64,000 bases of DNA from Cristatella mucedo (taxonomy: Eukaryota; Bryozoa; Phylactolaemata; Cristatellidae), in the NCBI GenBank assembly GCA_009760855.2, contig WPIO01000341.1:1-64000 (forward strand). Reading direction: 5' to 3'. A program made the translations under genes and the position numbers. Below the pieces are notes generated by a model, which was not told the DNA's origin, made no database searches, and worked only from the letters and a program-made list of their open reading frames with translations. Positions 37,918 through 47,343 of the stretch are shown piece after piece (position 1 is the stretch's first letter; every line of letters begins with the position of its first letter).

Positions 37918-38435
37918 TTGTAACTGAAAATGATAATTACACAGTACATTTATTAACAACCTTAATGTGTACGAATGGCAAGGTCAGATTTGAATGCGTT
38001 CTTGGGATTTAAAGAAAGTTTGTGAAGGAATAAGAGTAAAATATAAAATTACCATAAACTTTATACCACAACAATGACTTTCAAGATTATTATATATTTG
38101 ATAAAAGACCTTCAGAGAACTCATTCTCTGTCTAGCCGCTTTACTGGGGGAGCACAGAGGGTGGAAAAAAACAGTTTTTTTTGTTACTAAAAATGATAAT
38201 TACACAGTACATTTATTAGCAACATTAATGTGTATGAATGGCAAGGTCAGACTTGAATGCATTCTTGGGATTTAACGAAAGTTTGTGAATGAATAAGAGT
38301 TAAATATAAAAGCACCATAAACTGTATACCACAAAAACAACTATTAATATTATTATATATCTGATAAAAGACCTTCAGAGAACTCAATCTCTTTCTAGGT
38401 ACTTTACTGGGAAGTACAGAGGGCGAAAAAAACCA
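37918..38435. repeat. Tandem duplication of about 260 bp containing a LINE tail
   Basis: Units about 37,918-38,180 and 38,184-38,435 share AATGATAATTACACAGTACATTTATTA, GAATGGCAAGGTCAGA and TTCTTGGGATTTAA blocks in order. Each unit contains a short inverted LINE 3' tail (GATAAAAGACCTTCAGAGAACTC). The duplication therefore postdates the LINE tail. Confidence 0.85.
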
Positions 38436-38752
38436 GCAATACTTAACGTCTGCCATTCATTATGGCTGAGTGATTGCTAAGATTAGTAACGAATAATACC
38501 AAATCTGAACTCTAGAATTAGGTAGATCACAAAGAAACTTATGTCAACTTTAAAACCAGGCGATGATTGATTGTGTCGATTCCCATATCTTTGTCTAGCA
38601 CTTTCTACAATCTCCTGCTGCAATCTGAACCGTGTTTCAGATGGACAATAAATGAGAGGTAAAGTAATTGTATGCAATTATTTATTTTTGTTCATGTATA
38701 GATATATAAATGTGTGCCTGTATGTGTGTATGCATATGTTTTTATTAGTATC

Positions 38753-38909
38753 TACAATTAATTTGGGTAACGCCTGAAGAGAATTTACACTCGATTTAGA
38801 GGTTGAGACAATACTAATAGGTTCGGGCCCGTGACCTCAACCCGAAATTCTATTCACCTTGATCAAGGTTCGATGATAGCACGTTATCCACCGGGCTAAA
38901 CCAGAGCGT
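38753..38909 (-). repeat. tRNA-derived SINE family 1, copy e (degraded)
   Basis: Minus-strand copy with a B-box-like GGCCCGAACC, the GGTCTGACT-type centre replaced by GATCAAGG, and a TTTGGTTTAGCCCGGTGG head (reverse of 38,880-38,905). The tail ATT and GGCGTTAC remnants lie at about 38,757-38,780. Confidence 0.7.
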
Positions 38910-39377
38910 CTCACATCCTCAATCGCATATGTCATTCAATGGGCAAAATAGTGGTTTCAGCTGTTTACAGCAACTGCGCCTATATGCCAAACGCCATCTA
39001 GGATGCTCGAAAGCTTTTTATTATGACGGCAGACGTATAGTCAGACAAAAGTCACCAAACCTAGTGCTTTCATCGTAGAAGGCCTGACTACTCCCACTGG
39101 CTATTACCTATGTCAGTATCCTGTGAGCGAGTCATAAACCAAATGAGGCGTGACCCATATCTGATAAGACGTCGGAATCTGGTTAGTTTCTATTGGACCT
39201 AAGCATGAGGTTGCTCATAATATTAAGGGTGCTAACTCTATTTGGCAGGAGTTTGGGCTGCCACTTGATTGCCCATGATCCAAGCCTGGAGTAACTCATT
39301 GTTGCGAAGGAGGTGGTCTTACTTCTCAGCAGTAGATCTCGACGACTAGGGTACCACCAACGTCGTCAAAACCAGCA

Positions 39378-39383
39378 TTCAAC
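39378..39383. repeat. Target-site duplication, left (TTCAAC)
   Basis: The six bases directly outside the left inverted repeat are identical to 55,008-55,013 outside the right one. Six-base duplications are typical of Polinton integrase. Confidence 0.95.
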
Positions 39384-39527
39384 TGATGATAGGAATTTTA
39401 CCTTTCCCGACATCGTCTAATTTTTCTCCAACCTCGGTTTTACCGTCGGTTGTCAAAAACTTACCCGATATCGCGAAAGGAAAAATTCTATCATCACTAA
39501 ATTCAAATCAATATCAAACACTAAAAT
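39384..39527 (+). repeat. Polinton terminal inverted repeat, left
   Basis: It starts TGATGATAGGAATTTTACC and pairs with 54,868-55,007 in reverse. It differs from the right repeat at about five or six positions plus one indel near the inner end. Confidence 0.95.
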
Positions 39528-39553
39528 TTTGTCATATGATTTTTATATCTTTT

Positions 39554-40306
39554 TCATCTAATGTCTAACATTCTATCAACAATTCCTCTAGCATGATTTT
39601 GTATCTTATTCAAACTTGATGGATTGTTTATTTTATCTTTTAAGAAATCAGTTGCAAATGAATCGTTTAACATTCCACCAATACCTAAGCCCAATTTTGC
39701 CTTTGCTGCCATGATAGCTGCCACTGTTTTAGCGTCTTCCCTAACATAAGCAGGTTGCTTAGGATAAAGAGCAATACTGGCAGCACTTTCAGCAAGAACA
39801 AGGTCTGACAGATTCCGTATCTCTGTTCTTCTTGGTTCTGGCATTCTACCAGTCTCTGTATATGTATGGTCGTGTATAAGTGCACGATTATTAAGATCAT
39901 TAACGCCGTGGTAGCCCTGTTCCATCCTTTGAGCGAACTTAGCTCCCGGACCCGCATAACTATATCTATTAGTATTATTAAAACTTCCGTCTGGAACAAA
40001 TTCTGATTTTACTCCTCCTGGCAACTTTAAGTGAAATTCTCTTCCTCCAGATATCTTATTTATTATATCTACAATACCAGAACCATGCTTTCTATTTTCC
40101 TTTAAATGTTTAAGACTAAAATTCAACTGCATTCCCACTCCTTTAGCCTTATACTTTTCTATTCTTCTTTTTTGAGTATCCGTTACAAGAATAGATTTAG
40201 TACCACTTAAATCAGCATGTTTTAATCTTATAGAAATTGGTTCCTTAGATTTACTAATAAGATCAATTTGGTGATCAGATAGATCAAGTTTGATTTCTTT
40301 ATACAT
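39554..40306 (-). CDS. Phospholipase A2-like protein (VP1-type PLA2 domain)
   Basis: The 250-residue frame is intact. Residues 117-121 form the calcium-loop-type YAGPG. Residues 145-149 (HDHTY) carry the catalytic His-Asp pair and the following Tyr of the parvovirus VP1/invertebrate PLA2-like family, with another Asp at about 168 as in the family. The basic N-terminal part (IRLKHADLSG and LKHLKENRKHGSG) resembles the leader of PLA2-like proteins found with Polintons and adintoviruses. In parvoviruses this domain breaches endosomal membrane during entry; a similar role is inferred here. The start follows TATATAGA directly, the element's usual start motif. It is the leftmost gene and points towards the left end. 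Confidence 0.85.
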   Translation of the reverse strand: MYKEIKLDLSDHQIDLISKSKEPISIRLKHADLSGTKSILVTDTQKRRIEKYKAKGVGMQLNFSLKHLKENRKHGSGIVDIINKISGGREFHLKLPGGVKSEFVPDGSFNNTNRYSYAGPGAKFAQRMEQGYHGVNDLNNRALIHDHTYTETGRMPEPRRTEIRNLSDLVLAESAASIALYPKQPAYVREDAKTVAAIMAAKAKLGLGIGGMLNDSFATDFLKDKINNPSSLNKIQNHARGIVDRMLDIR

Positions 40307-40346
40307 TCTATATAATTATATTAAACATTTATAAAACTATGTATAA

Positions 40347-40904
40347 ATGGATAAAGATGAACTAACTGATTTTAGAGAACGTGTAAATGAATTATTATCT
40401 TGCAATGCTTTTACAGGTAAGTTTGTGTGGAATGAAAGTCGTGGGTGTATTTCTAGAGGAGAAGAAGCTAGAGTTATAACAGTTTCTGGTTATAAACAAA
40501 TAAGGATTGATGGAAAATCATACTATGCTCCTAGATTGTCGTGGTTGATAGTGACTGGTAAACTACCTTTGAATGAGATTGATCACATTGATAATAATAA
40601 ACTAAATAATTCCTTTAATAATTTACGTGAAGCGACTAATGGTGAAAATCATAGAAATAAAAGAAAACTAAAAAATAATACTTCTGGCTTTATTGGTGTG
40701 TGTTGGCATGAACGTTCAAAAAAGTGGATGTCACGAGTAAAAGTAAATAAAGTTTCTTATTATGTTGATTTATTTGACGATATAGAAGAAGCAGCTGTTG
40801 TTAGGGACATGGAAGCCATACGTTTACATCTACAATTTGCAAAACTTAATTTTACATATAGTTTAACAGAAGATAATAAAATAGTTCGTTACACTGACTA
40901 TTAA
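40347..40904 (+). CDS. HNH endonuclease with AP2-type DNA-binding domain
   Basis: Intact 185-residue protein. Residues 62-105 form an HNH_3-type domain (RLSWLIVTGKLP, then DHID at 79-82, NNLREAT and NHRNK at 101-105). Residues about 112-165 form an AP2-like fold (SGFIGVCWHERSKKW...VDLFDDIEEAA). This pair is common in mobile homing-type endonucleases of bacteriophages and large DNA viruses and is unusual in a Polinton. It would cut DNA at a specific site; whether it serves the element or is a free-rider is unknown. Divergent from the PLA2 gene (40-bp gap, ACTATGTATAA before the ATG) and convergent with the next gene, sharing the four bases TTAA across both stop codons. Confidence 0.85.
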   Translation: MDKDELTDFRERVNELLSCNAFTGKFVWNESRGCISRGEEARVITVSGYKQIRIDGKSYYAPRLSWLIVTGKLPLNEIDHIDNNKLNNSFNNLREATNGENHRNKRKLKNNTSGFIGVCWHERSKKWMSRVKVNKVSYYVDLFDDIEEAAVVRDMEAIRLHLQFAKLNFTYSLTEDNKIVRYTDY

Positions 40905-41998
40905 TTTTTATATCTCTGTTTTAGGTCATCTCTAAGTTTAATCATTTCATTATATATTTCTTTTTGACTCTTACCTTGTGCGAAAATATTACTCAATAGC
41001 ATCGCACTCTCAGCTTTATAGTCACATGTTTTAAGACCACCAACAGTAGAAGCTTCTACTTTTTTAATGTCTCTTTTTAAATCTTCACTATAATTAACAC
41101 CTCCTTTCTCCACAAGCTCCCTTCCCTTATTAAGGTAAGTTAATCTGTTGTTGACTTCTGAATTCTGTACTTTATCACTTAGATCTATATCAACCCCTTT
41201 TTCAAGTAGTTCTATCATGTTTTTTAAGTCTACAATAACATTATTTAATCTTTCTTTTTGAAGTGTCAAAGCACTCATTCTCTCTTCATGAATATTCATT
41301 TTAGGTGCTTTGGCAGTATACATTGTTTCATCTACTATTTTTTTTATCAATCCTGCAACTGCTACAGTTATTGAAACTGCTAAACCAACGGTTCCTATTA
41401 CACTTGCTATACTAAAAATGATGGCTGGAATAGCATGTAAAAAGCCTCCTCTCATTTCAAGGAATTTCTTCTTCCAAGCTATTGGATCAAGTTGAGTTGC
41501 ATCCCAAGAAACTTCTTCTCCAAAAGTATCAGATAAAAATTTACTAGGATTTAAATACCAATCACTATTTGCTTTTTCAGCTTCTAATAGTATCTCATTA
41601 ATGTAGAAACCTACTACCAAACTGGCAACCATCTTTGATATTCCTTCTTTTTTATCTGACATTGTTTTCCAGAAGACTTGTCCATACTTACCAGAAGATA
41701 TATCATCAACAATTTCTTTTATAAACAAACCAAGATCTACTATTCCTGTTACTCCAGATAGAAATCCTCCTAGAGCTTTTGTACCTGTTCCAATAACTTT
41801 AAATGATTGTAATACTTTTGGAACGATCTTTGCGATCTTGTTTAAGGCCTGTAAGGACAGCTTCATAGCAACTTTAGGTACTATTTTTATAACTGTTTTC
41901 GAACCTACTTCTGTTGCCGTTGTAATACCTGAAACCACTTCTTTAGTTGTATCTACTCCTTTTATAGTATCAACACCTTTTCCTTTTTTATTCTTCAT
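40901..41998 (-). CDS. Hydrophobic membrane protein with coiled coil, function unknown
   Basis: Intact 365-residue frame. The basic N-terminus carries repeated KGVDT and amphipathic Lys/Val/Ile stretches (about 35-70). A Gly-rich hydrophobic part spans about 68-95, and the main membrane segment is at about 185-219 (PAIIFSIASVIGTVGLAVSITVA part). A likely coiled coil lies at about 238-267, before a charged C-terminus. I do not recognise the family. A virion-associated or membrane-active role is plausible from composition and from its position next to the PLA2-like gene, but this is inference. Its ATG is only 13 bp from the start of the divergent fibre 1 gene, with an AT-only TATATTATAAA between them. 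Confidence 0.7.
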   Translation of the reverse strand: MKNKKGKGVDTIKGVDTTKEVVSGITTATEVGSKTVIKIVPKVAMKLSLQALNKIAKIVPKVLQSFKVIGTGTKALGGFLSGVTGIVDLGLFIKEIVDDISSGKYGQVFWKTMSDKKEGISKMVASLVVGFYINEILLEAEKANSDWYLNPSKFLSDTFGEEVSWDATQLDPIAWKKKFLEMRGGFLHAIPAIIFSIASVIGTVGLAVSITVAVAGLIKKIVDETMYTAKAPKMNIHEERMSALTLQKERLNNVIVDLKNMIELLEKGVDIDLSDKVQNSEVNNRLTYLNKGRELVEKGGVNYSEDLKRDIKKVEASTVGGLKTCDYKAESAMLLSNIFAQGKSQKEIYNEMIKLRDDLKQRYKN

Positions 41999-42011
41999 AT
42001 ATTATAAATGA

Positions 42012-42879
42012 ATGAAAAAAGTTAGAAAGATTAATGGTTCTATTTACAGTGATCTTAAGGCTAACGGAAATAGAGTAACAGACTTAGCATACCCTCTTAA
42101 TGCTGGTGATGCAATAAATTTGAGCTATGGATTTAGTTCAAACTTTGGAGGAAGTATTGCTACAAATGTTATAGGTGATTTAGCAACAGTTTCAAGTATG
42201 TCAGGATTTCTTCAAAAGACTAATGGAAAGATGTCGTCACAGTTGAATTGTAAGAATGTTTTTGGTATATTAGGAAACTCTGCTGATGGAACTGTATATA
42301 GTGATTTAAGACCTTATAAAGTGATTAACTATGGACTCTTAAAAAATATGACACAAGTGTTTAAAGGTAAAGCAACAGCAAGTATGAATATGGGAAATAA
42401 GAATATTACTAACTTAAAGGACTCTGATACTGTGACAAAACAATATGTAGATAATAATAAACAAATATCATTTAGGTATTTTGGAGCAAGCTCTGTTACT
42501 TACCCAACAGTATTTTATCTTGATATGCTTGGTTTAAGTATTACAGCTAATGGTAGTACAGGAAATAAATTTCAATTCCAACAACTCACACCTGGGGATA
42601 TACCTGTTATTGCGACTACTGGAGAAATTGTTGCATACAATACTAATCTTAAAACATTCTTTCCGGGTGTATTACTGAACTTTGCAATGGTTAGTGGAGT
42701 TATGTACGCAACTAATAATTACAAATGCATAGGTAGAATTAACAAGTGAATCGACGTATGGAGTAAGTGGTACTATAGTTTTAATAATTAACATTGATGG
42801 AACGTTTAGATATGCTATCGATAAATTTACTGTTGCAAGTGGAATAACCTACATTGATTTTCTTTTTACTATTGCATAG
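42012..42879 (+). pseudogene. Fibre-like gene 1 (phage tail-fibre repeats), frameshifted near the end
   Basis: The open frame gives 245 residues to 42,749; the continuing frame is one base off and runs to TAG at 42,877-42,879. The N-terminal two thirds carry units of the phage fibre type (NGNRVTDLAYPLNAGDAINL and MGNKNITNLKDSDTVTKQYVD), in which an Asn-x-Ile-x-x-Leu strand is followed by a DA-x-x-x-x-Y-(V/A)-D turn. The C-terminal part (from about residue 150) is non-repetitive and rich in Tyr, Thr, Gly and Phe, as expected for a receptor-binding head. Such proteins are trimeric fibres in phages. Here the product could be a capsid spike, by analogy with adenovirus fibre. Its stop overlaps the start motif of fibre 2. 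Confidence 0.8.
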
Positions 42880-42881
42880 AA

Positions 42882-43753
42882 ATGTATAGAACTAAAAACA
42901 GAGGAATTAGTGAAACAAATTGCATTAAAAAAAGTGGTGATGTACTTACAGGTAGTTTGAGTATGAATGGAAACTTGATAAAGTATTTAGGTGATCCTGT
43001 TCATCTTGGAGATGCAGTAAATAGAACGTATATAGATACCAATTTCGTTACTAAAGTATCAAGAGGAACTACTGCTGATGGAGATATAGATATGAATAAT
43101 CATAAGTTGATAGAACTAGCAAATCCTGTAAACCCTAGCGATGCTGCGACTAAAGACTATGCAGATACTAAGCTATCAAAAACTGGTGGAACTATTAATG
43201 GAACACTAACTGTAAATGGAAATGTATCTGTTGCAGGACCTCCTACTTCTGATAAGGATATTCCAAATAAATCGTATATGGACTCTAACTTCCTTAAACT
43301 AACGGGTGGAACTCTTAATGGAAATTTAAATATGACTGGGTACTCTATCTTCTTAGAAAATGATCCTGTTAATCCTACTTATGGTGTAAACTTTAACTAT
43401 CTAAACAGAATATCAGATGGAAATATTGCAATAGTGCGTTTTAAAGGAACTGTTGATGGGTCTTTAACAACAGACTTGTATGGAAGAACAATTAATGGTA
43501 GATGGATCTCTACTTTAACTAATACTACAATACAAAGAGGTTTATTCGCTGTTACAACACTATACGAATATTCAAGTAGAAGAAAAGGTATACTACAACC
43601 TCTCCCACTAACGCTGATACCATTAAGAGACCAGTTATACGGTGGGTATATGCTTGACGCAAATAAAAACTTGTTCAATCGTCAACTTTTATATCTGGCT
43701 CTAACTTATTTGATAAAGAATTAAATATTGCTGTTTATATAGCAATATCATAA
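42882..43753 (+). pseudogene. Fibre-like gene 2 (four phage-type repeats), frameshifted near the end
   Basis: The 280-residue open frame (to 43,724) holds four units of about 38-40 residues, each with a G-x-(L/I)-x-M/V-N-G-N start and a DPV-x-x-x-DA-x-x-x-x-Y-x-D end. The clearest are LIKYLGDPVHLGDAVNRTY and LIELANPVNPSDAATKDY. A C-terminal domain follows from about residue 180 (VRFKGTVDG onward). Near 43,670 the frame changes; the apparent original end lies in another frame and stops with TAA at 43,751-43,753. The start follows GCATAGAA. It is homologous to fibre 1 and 3 by repeat type, while the C-terminal domain differs, as expected for receptor-binding variation. Confidence 0.85.
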
Positions 43754-43754
43754 A

Positions 43755-44732
43755 ATGCTTAGTAGATCATCTTTAGAAATGAATGGAACTCTAAACCTCG
43801 GTAAAAATAGAATAGCAAACGTTGGTTCTTCTATTGGTGAATCAGACGCTGTAAGTAAAACCTTTTCAGTTAATAATTATATTAGAAAAGACTCTGATGA
43901 CATTGTAAGAGGAGATTTATCTGCTAAGTCAAAAAATATGTTAATGTAAGTCACCCTGTAAATAGAAGTGATATATCTACAAAGCAGTATCTTGATACAA
44001 AGGTTGGAACAAAAGGAGAACAAGTAATAGATGGAAATATAGAAGTAGATAGATTAACAGCTAATGACACATCTGATTGCTCATACACAAGAGAAAGAGC
44101 TTATAACTCATTTCTAAGAACAAATAGACTGTTCAACTACGATTCGTTAATAATAGAAGGACGAATAGGAGTTAAAAGTGTTATTAATCTATCTAACAAC
44201 TCAGGAGATATTTGTTTAGCAAAGCTATCTGATATAAACTTAAAAAACCAATATACTCAAAGATAAGAATAAAGATAAAAGATATTGATAGAATAAACGA
44301 CAATCGAACTAATATTATTGATGATTGTATTGATTATACACTTTATGGAAAAACAACTGAAGATAATTACTTTTTATTAAAAGATGATAATCAGACAAGA
44401 ATAAACTATAAAACTGCTACAACATCAATATCAATAAATATATACAACCAATCTACAGACTCTGGTAGCGTAGTTACTAACTACTATTATAAATTCTACT
44501 CACCAAACTTTCTTCCCTCTAATTTACTTAATATTGAATATTACGCGGTGGAAAACGATTACATGTTATTGTTAAGCAATTCTATATCAAACTTCGCTAT
44601 CTTTGAAGAAAGCGATAAAAAATAGTATCATTTGATATTTCTTATCCAATTCTTAATTACGATAGTTTTTCAACACTAAACGATTTAGATTTTATTGAGA
44701 TTGGTTTAATTAAGAATGCTAGAATACAGTGA
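43755..44732 (+). pseudogene. Fibre-like gene 3, with several frameshifts
   Basis: Starts one base after the stop of fibre 2; TATATAGC lies 13 bp upstream. The first open piece (43,755-43,949) and the continuation in another frame carry two fibre units (NRIANVGSSIGESDAVSKTF; SHPVNRSDISTKQYLD). The following sequence is an open, Asn/Tyr/Ser-rich C-terminal domain read in changing frames (breaks near 43,940, 44,263 and 44,623) to TGA at 44,730-44,732. Length before decay was about 325 codons, slightly longer than fibres 1 and 2. It is clearly a broken third member of the tandem fibre array. Confidence 0.8.
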
Positions 44733-44786
44733 TATTAAAAAATTAACTAACTAACCTAACTAATTTTTATTTTTGTTTTTTTGTTT

Positions 44787-45275
44787 CTAATAATCAGCAG
44801 GATTGAAATCTCCTCGTTTTACTGAGTCGTAGACTTTAACTTGATCAAGCTTCAATCTAATGTTAAGTCTTTCTTCAGAATTATAAGAGTCTTTAGTAAC
44901 ATAACTTCCATCGAGAACTCCAGTAATAGAAAAGTCACTTCCAAATTTGTTAACTACATCAGCAATAGAACTGAGCTTCAACTGTTTATTTTTTTGATCG
45001 AAGAATATGCTTGGCTTAATACCAAAATCAATTCGAATTCCAATTGTAGACCTTTTATGAAAATCATATCCTTTGAAATCAAGTTTCTTACTAGACCTTT
45101 CTACAATATATTTAATAGATGGCATTATGTCTTCGGTAATGTATAACCACATGTTGTAATATTGCTTAGAATCTTTTGAAGTCCTCTCTTCAATGTGAAC
45201 TCGAGCTGGTTTTCCTTTTGGAATTATGACTGAAGCGTTTTCAAGAACTACGAATTTCTTATTTTGGATTTCCAT
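44787..45275 (-). CDS. Conserved-looking protein of unknown function (162 aa)
   Basis: Intact frame with its ATG directly after TTTATAGAA, the element's start motif. It is a mixed charge, beta-rich-looking sequence (KPARVHIEERTSK...YYNMWLYITED; IGIRIDFGIKPSIFF; RLNIRLKLDQVKVYDSVK) without signal peptide or membrane segment. The alternating strands would suit an OB-fold single-strand DNA-binding protein or a virion structural protein, but I cannot assign a family. Lies downstream of the protease on the same strand with a 29-bp gap. Confidence 0.65.
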   Translation of the reverse strand: MEIQNKKFVVLENASVIIPKGKPARVHIEERTSKDSKQYYNMWLYITEDIMPSIKYIVERSSKKLDFKGYDFHKRSTIGIRIDFGIKPSIFFDQKNKQLKLSSIADVVNKFGSDFSITGVLDGSYVTKDSYNSEERLNIRLKLDQVKVYDSVKRGDFNPADY

Positions 45276-45304
45276 TTCTATAAAGGGTAAATAATTTGTT
45301 TAAT

Positions 45305-45670
45305 TCAAATTAATAATTCCATCGTTGTTCCAAAATCAGTCAATTCCATTAGTTTTAGGAATATTAGACACCTTTTTCCACAATCTTTCTGATTGAACTT
45401 TTGTAGTTGAAATGTTTGAAAAGATGGTATATCACCGAAGTAACGTATTACCTCTGGCATTGGTGGTGCTCCAAAAGAATCAAAGTAAAAACACTTAGGC
45501 CCTTCTTTCTTTAATGCGACCCAGTGATATATTGCAAGGTCTGATTCTCCAGTATTAAAAATAAGACATTCATTCTCTAAAGGCTTTTTTAGTTCATCTC
45601 TCGCAAAGACACCTCTAAAGTTTTTTATATCTAATTCTTTTATATAATTATGTATTTCTATATCTGTCAA
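45305..45670 (-). pseudogene. Adenovirus-type (C5/adenain) cysteine protease, start codon lost
   Basis: The frame is open for about 121 codons and retains the active site: His at about 49 (YHWVAL), Asp at about 64 (FYFDSFG), Gln at about 90 and Cys at about 97 (KDCGKRC), in the order and approximate spacing of adenain. Capsid maturation protease is the family role. There is no ATG. The start motif is present (GATATAGAA, 45,656-45,664), but the codon exactly where ATG is expected reads ATA (45,653-45,655); the open frame can be extended only to a TTG at 45,668-45,670. The product would be shorter than adenovirus protease. The rest of the gene shows no break. Confidence 0.85.
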
Positions 45671-45681
45671 AGCTGATGATT

Positions 45682-46057
45682 TTACTCTTTTTTTAGTTTT
45701 TCTATCGCACTCCTAATCTCACCAATTATTTGTTGTTCATTTACACCTCTTCCAATCCTTCTTCCTTGTGATAAAGATCCCTTTTTAAGTGTTTCTTAAC
45801 CAGTAAATACAGTTTAGTTGGTTTTTCTTTTTTATAATAGTTAGAATCTATGTTACAGTACGAACAGATTATGCAGTTGTTATTAAGAAAAATACTAGTA
45901 TCAATTTCAGTTTCATTCATATCTTTATCACAGATGCAGCAACGTATTTCATATTCCTGTTTTGTTTTTTTCTTTTTGATTTACAATATGGATGACCTGT
46001 TTCAAGGTATTTGACTTCACTAAATGTGCATGAGCATGTATCACAAAATATTTCCAT
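45682..46057 (-). pseudogene. Zinc-ribbon protein, frameshifted
   Basis: The minus-strand ATG at 46,055-46,057 follows CTATAGAG. The product starts with paired cysteines (FCDTCSC), and after a frameshift in an A-rich run near 45,965 continues with two more Cys pairs (CCICD; CIICSYC). A second shift near 45,790 leads to a charged C-terminal helix ending at 45,682-45,684. Total about 125 codons. The Cys-x-x-Cys spacing suggests zinc binding, perhaps in transcription or DNA processing. The family is not recognised. It is divergent from the integrase, with only 10 bp between the two start codons. Confidence 0.65.
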
Positions 46058-46067
46058 TCTCTATAGA
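46058..46067. promoter_or_regulatory. Shared divergent start motif (CTATAG palindrome)
   Basis: The 10 bp between the start codons of the zinc-ribbon gene (-) and the integrase (+) contain the palindrome CTATAG, so both genes carry the element's start motif from one site. Confidence 0.6.
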
Positions 46068-46931
46068 ATGTCATTCTTAACTCTAAATGAAAGAAAAAAA
46101 GAAGGTAAATTCAATCCTAATTCAGATATAAGTCAAGTATTCAAACCAAGACCTAAGAAAATTCCACAAGGTTTCTTTAATATTGTTGAGCCTAATGAAA
46201 ATCACCAAGAAGACATTCTGTATATGCCTAATGATTCTGGATATAAATATGCTTTGAGTGTTATTGATGTTGCTAGTAGATATAAAGAATCAAGACCTCT
46301 TAAAACAAAGTCTTCTAAAGAAGTGACAAAAGCAATAATAGATATTTACAGTAAAAGTCCTTTGAAGTGGCCAAAGAAAATGACTGTAGATCCAGGATCA
46401 GAGTTTAAAGGAGAGTTTGCTACAGAAATGAAAAAACATGAAACACGTATCACAGAAGGGACTAGTAAAAAGAGCGTTTCGCTGATTGAAAGAATGAATA
46501 GAACAGTTGCTGAGAGAACATTCATTGCTCAGTATGAAAAAAGAATTAGAAAGTATTAATAAAGGAGACTATAATAGAAACAGAGAGTGGATAGATAATC
46601 TACCAAAGATCATTAAGTATCTAAATAATAGTGTTACAAGAATGATTGGTGAAGAACCTGCAAAGGCGATAAAAAAGAATAGGTAAAACAAACGAAACCA
46701 AAATATCATGGCGAAAAGCTATTAGAACTTGGGACAAGTGTTAAGTATTTATTAGATCCTGGTGAAGGAGAAGATGAAAAAAGAAGAAGAGCTACAGACC
46801 CAATATGGAGTCTAACAAAACACACTATCGTTAGAATAATGGTAATTAGAGAACAACCGACTAGGTATTTCGTAAATGATATTAAGAGGAGTTTTGTTAG
46901 GGAAGAGTTACAAGTTATCAACCAACATTAA
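46068..46931 (+). pseudogene. Retrovirus-type integrase (DDE), two frameshifts
   Basis: The start is taken as the ATG at 46,068 behind CTATAGA; the frame is open further upstream, but only with a TTG. The catalytic residues are visible: Asp at about 49 (HQEDILYMP, then GYKYALSVIDVASRY), Asp at about 108 (TVDPGSEF) and Glu at about 141 (SLIERMNRT). The first frame ends at 46,559. The sequence continues in another frame with the typical KYLNNSVTRMIGEEPA segment. After a second shift near 46,683, a third frame holds the C-terminal domain with RRRATDPIWSL, ending at TAA 46,929-46,931. Its role would be insertion of the linear element with 6-bp duplications. It cannot make a full protein as it stands. 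Confidence 0.9.
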
Positions 46932-47314
46932 CTTCAGTTTGTGAGTTACCTAGTACAAGTCCTTCAAACTCTTCTTTTGTAATCTCATCATCGGATAAGG
47001 CGTTAGTAATCTTTGAGATAATTTCAGAGTTGGAACTTCAAGCATTTCTTTTACGTTTGTCTATTTCTGTTAGTACACCGTCAACTGATACAAACATTAC
47101 AGATAGAGCTGAAAAGACAGTTACTACATGACTAATAGATGGTAATACTTGAACGTAAGTACTTGAAATAGTTACTGCTAATGCTATTACTATATTTATA
47201 AATTTAAGTACATATCTAGCTCTTGTTAATTTATTAGACAACCCCTAATTTTTTTATTAAACTGAACAGTCTCTTCATATTTTTAACAGCGAAATCTTTT
47301 CTCAAATCTGGCAT
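46918..47314 (-). pseudogene. Small two-helix membrane protein, frameshifted
   Basis: The ATG at 47,312-47,314 lies behind TATATAGGAATAAA. A short basic start (MPDLRKDF) is followed by a shift near 47,245. The next frame gives two hydrophobic helices (FINIVIALAVTISSTYVQVL; VVTVFSALSVMFVSV) and a basic KRKR end. Another shift near 47,040 leads to an acidic tail ending at 46,918. Total about 130 codons. The stop overlaps the end of the convergent integrase by 14 bp. The layout resembles small holin-like or viral membrane proteins, but no family is recognised. Confidence 0.55.
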
Positions 47315-47343
47315 TTTATTCCTATATATTTGTAAATATTTTT

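Noticed and set aside
46011-46067. Upstream extension of the integrase frame
   Set aside because: It begins with TTG, overlaps the divergent zinc-ribbon gene, and the ATG at 46,068 stands behind the start motif.
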